DNA of 64,000 bases from Isoetes taiwanensis (lineage: Eukaryota > Streptophyta > Lycopodiopsida > Isoetales > Isoetaceae), in assembly GCA_021234155.1 (NCBI GenBank), contig JAJEKV010000010.1:17271418-17335417 (forward strand), read 5' to 3'. Shown piece after piece: positions 56,331 to 64,000 of the stretch. Below the pieces are notes generated by a model that made no database searches, was not told where the DNA came from, and saw only the letters and a program-made list of their open reading frames with translations. Numbering within the stretch: the first letter of the stretch is position 1; each line of letters opens with the position of its first letter. The translations under genes were made by a program, and so were the position numbers.

Positions 56331-59300
56331 CCACGCGTGCCTCAACAATCAAGATATCAACCAGCTCCTGCAGCAACTCCTCCGATGGATCACCAAGCCC
56401 AGGAAGAAATTTATCAGGCTCTCAATCCTCCAGTTCAACTGTCAAATTGGGTGGGTTTAGTTTCACGCCAGACTTGGACGTCACGCCCCTTGACCATCCT
56501 TCCTCATGATACGCAGCCTGCTTTTGTCGTTGACACGATCCCTCATGCTGAGGACAAAAAGGTTCACTTTACCCCAGATTTGGATAAACTCATGCCTCAT
56601 GTCATGCCCAAAGTCAGAAAGTATCCTCAACCTCATGCAGGTTGCTGAAGGACGAACGCTGGCTAATGTGCACGCCATCACCAGAGCTCAGCAGCGTCAG
56701 GATGCACCTCCGTCATCTCACACTCCACGCTCTCAACAATATCCTAACATTGATGCTGAGGTGGAGCTTCTCAAAGAAGTTGCTGCTTCGTTACTACCAT
56801 CTCCTGCTCCCGTGGATCCAGCTGATCCATTTTCTCATGTTCCCTTGGAACTCCAGGAAGCCAAAATCAAGATTCCGTTGAGTTTAGCAACAATTTTGAA
56901 ATTGTGCCCTGCTCTCAAGGACCAGTTGCCCCTTCCCACGGTTTTGGTTGGGGCTGTCGCTACCTCCACACCCACGGTACATTCCACGGTGGGCAATCAC
57001 CAAGTCAACCATAAATGGACGGGGGTAGTGCTGTCAATCTTATCACTGATAAGCTCCGCAAACAAATGGGCATCAAACAACTTTACCGTGCCCCATATGA
57101 CATCAAATTGGCTAATGGACATATCACGCGCCCTCAAGGCGTCACGCCTCTTCTTCACATCAATATAGGCGACCTCAGATTCCCCTTGGAATTCGATGTT
57201 TGGAAGGCTGGGGAAGATCCGGGTGATTATGAAATATTGGTCAGCAGGCCTTTTCTCCGTCAGGCCAAAAGTATCCATTACTGGGCCACGGACCAGCTCG
57301 TCATTACAGATGGTCATCTCAATGCCACCATGAATTTGGAAACCGGCAAGATCATCTCGGTTGAACATGCTGAACCCTCTCTCTCCGACACCGATTCTGA
57401 CGAAGCACAAAATATCTATCATGTACAGGCTCCTCCTGCGAGTCTGCCTCTGTCATCCTACCCTGAATATGCTGATCCATGGGGCGACATGACTCTCGAT
57501 CAGGACCAGGCTGTGGCTGCTTTACTCGACCCCTACCTGGCTCCTTGCAATCGCATCCAGCGCATAGATCATTTTTCCGATACAGAACTTCCTCCCGAAA
57601 CGGTGGATATCAACGCCGTCATGAAGCAACCCCTGCTAGATGACGCTCAACAACCGCTTTTCTTCACCACGCAGAAGGTGGAGATCGTGGACATTGGCAA
57701 CAATCAACCTGTCCATCTTGCTGCTAATCTCCCGACTACCTATCGAGCACGTGCCATCACGCTCTTCAAAAAATTCAAACACATTTTTGCCTGGAGCTAT
57801 AAAGATCTTTGGGGTATCAACAAAAACTTGGAGGAACTCACCATTCCTACCAAACCAGATGCACGTCCTGTCTAGCAACGACAGTACCGGCTCAACCCCA
57901 ATTACCGTGACCGTGTCAAGGCCGAAATTGATAAACTCCTTGCTGTCGGCTTGATTTATGAGGTCAAACATTCTGAATGGGTGAGCCCCATTGTCATTGC
58001 TCTCAAACACAATGGTAAGATCCACGTCTGCATGGACTATCGCAAACTCAATCAGGCCACGGAGCGTGATCACTTCCCGCTTCCCTTCACAGACCAGGTT
58101 CTGGAAGAGGTCGCTGGTCATGAAATGTACTCCTTCATGGATGGTTTTTCAGGCTACAATCAAATTTCAATCAAAGAAGCTGATCAACTTAAGACTACCT
58201 TCACCACCCCATGGGGCACTTTTGCCTACAAGGTGGTTCCTTTTGGATTATCAAACTCTCCATCAACGTTTCAACGCATCATGCTCTCGGTTTTCCATGA
58301 TTATATGAAGGAGAAACCATTTCTCCAGATTTTTTCTGCCTACAGTTCCATGGATGACCACCTGGATAAATTAGAGCTCGTCTTTCAGAAATGTGACGAG
58401 TCTGGCATTAGTCTCAATCTTGAGAAATGCACCTTCTGCGTCACCTCTGGTGTTCTATTAGGACATGTGGTCAGTAAAGCCGGTATCACCACGGATCCTG
58501 CTAAAATTAGTTGCGTGCTTAAAGCTCAAGCACCATCTAATATCAAAGAGACGTGTTCTTTCCTGGGCAAGGTAAATTATTATTCCACCTTCATTCCTAG
58601 CCTTGCAGCCATTGCTGATCCCATTCATAAACTCACGGGTGATGAATCCACTTGGGCTTGGAATTCCCATGCGGATGCTGCTTTCCAACAGTTGAAGATT
58701 TTGCTTACTCAGGCCCCCGTGCTTGTTCCTCCTCAATGGGACAAGCCTTTTCATGTTCATGTCGATGTCTCAACATGTGCTGTTCTCTCACACGCATTTG
58801 ACGCGCACACAGATAAACCGAACCGTTACGCCAGCAGAAAACTCAATCCTGCTGAGCGCAACTATTCTGGCACCGAGAGGGAGGCATTGGGCTTAATTTT
58901 TTGTGTCCAGCGCTTCCGTCATTATTTGTTGGGCAGTCAGATCAAATTCTTTGTTGATCATCAGGCACTTCTTTATTTGATCAACAAGTCCACGTCCACG
59001 GGCAGAATTGCTCGTTGGGTCCTTCTTCTGCAAGAATTCGCTCTTTTTGAAATCATTCATAAAGCTGGCAAATCTCATGTCGTGCCGGATTATCTCTCAC
59101 GCATCCACACAGATGATCCCTCCACGGGAGTTTCAGATGCCTTTCCTGATGCACAGCTGTTTTTGGTCACGGCCACGCCACATTGGTTTCATAACTTCCA
59201 GCAATATCTTCTCACTAGTGCTCTTCCCTCCGAAGATCCCACACTCTCTCCAGACAAGCTTCAATCACGCCGCCGTCAGTTTCTCCGAGAGGTTCGTGAC

Positions 59301-60515
59301 TACACCATGGTTGCGGGCCATCTGTACAAACGCGGCAAGGATATGGTTCTCAGACGCTGTGTTCTTCCTCATGAAGTGCCCGATATCGTTCGACAAGCCC
59401 ATGAAGGGCTTGGTGGTGGACATTTCCACGGTGACACCACGGCACGCAAAATCCTTCTCCCAGGCTATTTCTAGCCCACGCTCTTGAAGGATGCCCATGC
59501 TCACGCCCGCACGTGTGATGTCTGTCAGCGTGGGGTAGGCCCACGGCCCGTGACGCTCTCCCGTTGACTCTGGTCGCCATGCCACTTCCCTTCAGCAAAT
59601 GGGGAATGGACTTTGTGGGGCCCATCGATCCTCCTGCGCGGCACACCCGTGCCCGCTACATTCTGGTCATCACTGATTACGCCACCAAATGGGCTGAGGC
59701 TTGCGCACTTCCTGACAACACTGCAGCAAGCACAGCCAAGGTCATCTATACGCACATTATCACGCGTTTTGGCTGTCCCACGGAACTGGTCAGTGATCGA
59801 GGTGTTCATTTTGTCAATCACACAATCAAAGAACTAACGGATTATTTGCTGATACATCATCGCAAAAGCACACCTTACTATCCTCAAGGGAATGGTTTGG
59901 CTGAAAGCACCAACAAGACTCTCATCACTATTCTGAAGAAAATCTGTGATGCTTCTTGCACAGACTGGCAAGACAAGTTACCTACTGTTCTTTGGGCTTA
60001 CAATTGTTGTTTCAAGATTGCTACTGGTCACACTCCTTTTAAGTTGGTTTATGGTCAAGAAGCATTGATGCCTTTTGACTATGTTCTTCCGACACTTCGG
60101 TTCCACCTTGCTACCACTCATAACCCACCTGCAGCTCTTCAAGAACGAGTTTACCAACTTGAACAGTTGGATGAACTCAGGCGAGATGCATATATTCGGG
60201 TTCTTCATGGTCAACAGTTGTGAAAATCTTTGCATGGTCAAACATCTGAGAACCAAAACTTTTCAAGAAGGTGATTTGGTTTTACTTTATGATTCTCGTT
60301 ACAAAAATTTTCCAGGGAAGTTAAAGTTCAGATGGCTTGGTCCTTATCAAATTGTTCAAGTGGTACAACCCAGCGTTTTCAAGCTAGCAGAATTAAATGG
60401 CACTCCATTACCTACACTGGTTAATGGCTTTCGCCTCAAACAATTTCATACAGCAGATACAGACAGTCATACACCTGATGCAGAACAAGAATCTGAATCC
60501 ACAGATAGTGACTAA
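56331..60515 (+). pseudogene. E4 pol, with RT active-site deletion
   Basis: Protease region MDGGSAVNLITDKL (57015) to SRPFLRQAKSIHY. TAG at 57873-57875. RT-RNase H-integrase finger in one 507-codon frame (57951-59474). RT reads KPFLQIFSAYSSMDDHLDKL (58309-58374), where relatives have a V/R-D-D-F between IF and SAYS; those four residues are missing. RNase H: HVDVSTCAVLSHAFDAH, YSGTEREALGLIFCVQRFRH, FFVDHQALLYL. Integrase finger HEGLGGGHFHG, TAG at 59472-59474, CDVCQRG, then KWGMDFVGPI, SDRGVHFVNH and NGLAESTNKTL, the three catalytic acidic residues present. After a shift near 60215: KNFPGKLKFRWLGPYQIVQ to TAA about 60515. No chromodomain. Confidence 0.9.
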
Positions 60516-60544
60516 AGCGGCATATTTATATTATAGGAGGCAAA

Positions 60545-60632
60545 TTTACAAAATGTGGGCAGAGCCCATCTACTTCCGCTATGGGCAGAGCCCTATTTAC
60601 AAAATGGGCAGAGCCCTATTTACAAAATCCTA
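60545..60632 (+). repeat. Short tandem repeat after pol
   Basis: Units built on ATTTACAAAATGGGCAGAGC with the following CCT, three to four imperfect copies. Confidence 0.8.
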
Positions 60633-60646
60633 AGTTAAAATCACCC

Positions 60647-60895
60647 CTACTCCGGGTTTGGAGCAGAGGTGATGCAGAGGATGTGGTAGTAGTTTTGCTC
60701 AGGATCCCAGCGCAGATGCAGCACCACCTCCATGGCATTCGTCAGCGGGTGGGGATGCTCAGCCATCCCACTGCACCACCCGTCCATCGGAATGCCGCGG
60801 TTACGGCATTTCCAGAGGTCCAGATCATTCATCTTGCAGGTAATCCACTCCTGGCAGTTCGTCGGCATAGTGCAGTTTTCGTTCACAGCGGCCAT
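60647..60895 (-). CDS. E4 antisense ORF (aORF), 82 aa, intact
   Basis: Minus-strand ATG at 60895 to stop near 60647: MAAVNENCTMPTNCQEWITC, then KMNDLDLWKCRNRGIPMDGW, HPHPLTNAMEVVLHLRWD. Six Cys and several Trp; no named domain recognised. It faces away from ORF3, with about 550 bp between the two starts. A decayed homologue occupies the same place and orientation in E1. Extra ORFs in antisense orientation after pol are known in plant Tat-lineage elements such as Grande and Retand; whether this protein is related to those I cannot tell. Confidence 0.6.
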   Translation of the reverse strand: MAAVNENCTMPTNCQEWITCKMNDLDLWKCRNRGIPMDGWCSGMAEHPHPLTNAMEVVLHLRWDPEQNYYHILCITSAPNPE

Positions 60896-60940
60896 GCTCC
60901 TGATTGTGAACTGGTATCTCAGCTTCGACCACTGCTCGTC

Positions 60941-60949
60941 TTATATAGC
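60941..60949 (-). promoter_or_regulatory. TATA box for the antisense ORF
   Basis: GGCTATATAAGACG on the minus strand, about 45 bp upstream of the aORF ATG. That spacing allows a short leader. Not clearly conserved in E1. Confidence 0.5.
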
Positions 60950-61447
60950 CAAACCGACTGGCACCATGTCGACGTGGACCAATCAGCCAATAGCTAACGT
61001 GGTTGCAATGCAAGGCTCTTTCTAAATCCAGAATCTTTTCTCCCGCCGCATATCTAGCCATGGTACCTTCTGACACTTCCTTTTTATGATATCCCACTTC
61101 GAGTTGCCAACATTAAATGACATTCCTTCCTTTCACGCCCGTCGGACATTAATATTTGTACCTTCGCCAGCTGTCACATCCGATCGTTCATTCACGTCTC
61201 ATCTCCACCGTTCATCGCTTCTCCCTTCACTGCTTGGGGACTTAACCAAATTTTTGCCTCTCAATCGACTCCTTCGCATCTGTCGCCACCTGGCACCATC
61301 AACGGTTGCTGTTTCATTCTCATCACGCCCCTTCACCAACACTTGTGCGCCCTAAAACCTTTTCGTCTATCTTCGTTTTCGTCTTCTGCTCTCTGCCCTC
61401 CGGCTTCTCAAGACAGTTCTTCCAGTTCCCTTCCGACTCTCTTCGTC

Positions 61448-64000
61448 ATGGCCGCTACACCCAAATTCCCTCAACTTCAAGCTTCTGCTCCACGGGATCC
61501 GGCTCTTTTTGAGTCAGTAACTTTCTCAACACCCACCTTTCGCGATGCCCTAGCAGGTCCGAGTCGTGCAGTGGCGGAACACCATGGGCTTTATGCATTC
61601 TCCCAACAGGACCTCCCTGCACCAAATCCGGAGCAACTGAAGCAGTTTGTCGCTCATATGATCAACAGCCTGGAAGGATACGCCACCACGGTTGATGGAA
61701 CCACCATTATGCTTACTCCGGTTCTGCTTTCTCAGGTATTCCAAATTCCTCTTGCCAGACCTTCTTTATCTTGGGCTGCCTTACAGGACCAGGATGTCAC
61801 TCAGTATGGCGCAGCTCCTTATCAAGCCAACATGCATCGTCTCACAAACATTGCCAAGACCCACGATACTTTTGTAAAGTTTCTGTGGCGAAAATTCTAT
61901 GGGCATTCCATCAAGAATATCCATATCAATAAACCATTTTATAACACTGTCGTTATGGCCGTCTATTCCACTCATCCTATTGATTGGCCACAAATTTTGT
62001 TCTTCCGACTCCTCCATGAAATCGATCGCGTCCGTGCTGCACCTTCTTCTGGCTTTGACACTGCCCTGGGTGCTCACCTCCAGGCCATCATCCGTCATTA
62101 TATCCCTGTCACCCGCCCAGGGTCCCCTTCCACTTCTCATGCATCCACTCATCAATCCTTTCATTCCCTTCCTCACAACCAGCAGGCTGAAACCCTGAAA
62201 CTTCACGCCCTCTTTCTCCTGGTCATGTTCAAAACAATGCCCAACATATTACTGTCTCTTCTTCCTCCATGGAATCCATGCCTAACACTTCTCATCAAAA
62301 TTCTCAGACGTCACAGACCCATCACCAACAGGGCCTTGCACCCCCACCTTCTCGCCAAGTCCTGTATCAATACCAGCAAGATGTCCAAACTGTTGTTCTC
62401 AAGCTGCAGGACTCGCAAGAAGTCTTCATGAATGGTGTTCAAGCCTACATGGAGGCCACGAAAGCCGTTCACAGGGATCTCCATGATGCCACCACACAAG
62501 TTCAATCTCTGGAAGAAAAACTTCAACAGAAGCACGAGGCTCTTTTACAGGCCCGTGAATCTCTCAAAACTGCGCAAGACCAGACAAGCCTGCTTGCTGA
62601 TCAACAGGCTGAGTTGCAGACGCACATTCAGGAATTGTTGGCGCAGATCAAAGAAAAGGATCAACTCCTTGGCGACAAGAATAAAGCCCTTACTGAACTT
62701 CACACCATGTACACTGAGCTCTCTCAAAATTACAACACTCAACTTCAAGAGCTCAAAGAGTGCAATGAGCAGCTCCCCTCTCTCCAAGGCCAATTGACCA
62801 CGCTGCAAAATCAGGTCACATCTCTTCAGACTCAGCTTACAAAAGCACAGAAGCAAAAATTAATTGATGACACAGAGATTGCCACGCTGCGACTGCATAC
62901 TCCTGGGCAATCCTCTTCACAGGGCACGCTTCCTCACAGACGGGTCTGTGATCAATCACGTCTCCTGCTCGAAAAAGAAAATCAGATCCGCGACCTGGAA
63001 CATCAACTCCAGCAAGCTGTTCAATCCGCCGAAGAAGCCCAAAATAAACAAGAGGGCTATATTGAGATAGCTAGCCGCATTCCTGTGGATTTCTCTACTC
63101 CTACCAGTTATCTGGATTACGTGGTTGCCCGACGCCACCTTTTCCTTCTGAAGTGGTATGCGGCAGACGACCAGGTTAATGCCCAGCCACTATGCAGTGC
63201 GGATTTTCTAAGGATCTGGCCGGATCTTTCTGTCGAAGACAAAGGTCTACTCTGTGCTCTTTTGGTCTTTGATCTAATCAACTGTGAGGATCCTGATTTG
63301 GTCATCTTCCGAGTTGTTAAGCCGATGGCCTATATTTTTCATGATTTTTATCTGGCTGATTCACAAGACAAATTCAGAGATGAGGAACATCGCATTTTTC
63401 AAGGCAACCCTCATGCTCACTGGTTGTTATTGGACACCAACCCGTATTTACAGGATCATGATAAGTCTCACACTCTTGGACAAGAGTACATGCCTGAGCT
63501 TGCTCATCACTTACCTCTGTGGCAAGTAGAAACGCTGGAACAGGTGCGGAAGAATTTAGCACATCCGGAGGATCTTCAGTTTGCCCAAATTTATATGCAG
63601 CACTTGGGAGGCTACAATCAACTGCGTGGCCTTCTGGAAAGCAAGACCATACCCACGGGCTGGGTTAATCCTCCTGTCTATACTCAGCTCTCTGCTTCAG
63701 ATTGGGACCAGTGGTGCCGTGCTCTTGATCAAGACCTTGTTCGTGAATTTAGGGAGCAGGCTCAGCAGCCCACGCCCACGGGCATGGCTAACTCTCCATA
63801 TGCTTCATTAGGTGTACCTCCACGCCCAAGGTTTCTCACCTCTGATTGGCATCTTCCTTTTTGGACCAAGGTCCTGGACGGCCACGCTGGGTGGACTCCT
63901 CCTCAGATTTCCACGGACCTCCGCTGGGATCCGCGTTTTGTTCGACGCTCCAATTGGGAGAATGGTGCCACCTTGGACCACACAGAAAATTGGATCTACA
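61448..64000 (+). CDS. E4 ORF3: long extra ORF with coiled coil, one frameshift, runs off the window
   Basis: Likely start ATG 61448 (MAATPKFPQLQASAP; an upstream ATG at 61343 is in frame). The N-terminal domain of about 254 residues includes LKQFVAHMINSLEGYATTVD, NKPFYNTVVMAVYSTHPIDW and LGAHLQAIIRHYIPV. A shift near 62211 moves to a frame that stays open for 593 codons to the window edge: a Gln/His/Ser linker, then a coiled coil of about 220 residues (62400-63060; SLEEKLQQKHEALLQARESL, QIRDLEHQLQQAVQSAEEAQ), then a Trp-rich globular part (SYLDYVVARRHLFLLKWYAA, HAHWLLLDTNPYLQD, DLRWDPRFVRR). No signal peptide or membrane segment, so not an envelope-type gene. The E1 homologue shows the same order. 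Function unknown. Confidence 0.75.

Larger units (their letters stand above)
53728..64000 (+). mobile_element. E4: Tat-like Ty3/gypsy element, continues past the window
   Basis: Plus strand, same family as E1. 5' LTR 53728-54323, Asp-type primer-binding site, gag with three zinc knuckles, pol, antisense ORF, long extra ORF3 that is still open at 64000. The 3' LTR is beyond the window, so the target duplication cannot be checked; the 5-bp left flank is AGGTA. gag-pol has several TAG stops and shifts and a deletion of the RT catalytic Asp pair. Confidence 0.88.

Noticed and set aside
61448-64000. Envelope gene in the extra-ORF position
   Set aside because: No signal peptide, membrane span or furin-like site is visible. 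A long coiled coil without hydrophobic segments argues against it.
1-64000. CRISPR arrays, tRNA or rRNA genes
   Set aside because: No regularly spaced direct repeats with unique spacers, and no T-arm consensus or cloverleaf, were seen. The Met- and Asp-type tRNA matches are retrotransposon primer-binding sites.

Overview
This is land-plant nuclear DNA made almost entirely of mobile elements. The evidence is Ty3/gypsy elements primed by initiator-Met-like and Asp-like tRNA sites, a chromodomain-bearing gypsy family with ~2 kb LTRs, a Copia gag/protease fragment, LINE fragments and a plant ATL-type RING-H2 finger. I see no intact host gene, rRNA, tRNA or CRISPR. The lineage cannot be fixed from sequence alone. 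The element mix would fit a TE-rich non-flowering plant (fern or lycophyte), but that is a guess.

Layout. (1) 976-12021: E1, an old Tat-like Ty3/gypsy element on the minus strand, with 5-bp target duplications (ATTGA). (2) 13.4-20.1 kb: a broken intron-bearing DDE-transposase-like gene, a Copia gag-protease fragment running into a decayed RING-H2 finger, a Copia-type solo LTR and small inverted repeats. (3) 20.2-44.0 kb: a LINE split by E2 (21021-43432, minus strand, TSD TTACA), a chromovirus-type gypsy element. The 5' LTR of E2 is itself split by D1 (28056-41729), a 13.7 kb DNA transposon with 32-bp perfect terminal inverted repeats and no visible target duplication. (4) 44.0-53.1 kb: a second LINE fragment entered by E3, a rearranged composite of the E2 family. 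(5) 53.1-53.7 kb: a LINE C-terminal fragment. (6) 53728 to the window end: E4, a second Tat-like element of the same family as E1, on the plus strand.

Most unusual content. D1 has a decayed plus-strand transposase gene and a minus-strand cargo. The cargo comprises a histone H3-like gene with a long non-canonical tail and a CENH3-like lengthened loop 1, a BAH-domain gene, an acidic-protein gene and four small coiled-coil paralogues. About six ~65 bp hairpins with termini like ATCACACGACGC sit between or inside these genes. E1 and E4 share two extra genes after pol: a short antisense ORF, and a long sense ORF (at least ~840 residues in E4) with a central coiled coil. The E2/E3 LTRs carry a ~90-codon ORF whose differences between subfamilies are mostly synonymous.

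Almost every coding region here has frameshifts or stops. They are annotated as pseudogenes unless the frame is open. Some single-base frameshifts could be assembly errors.
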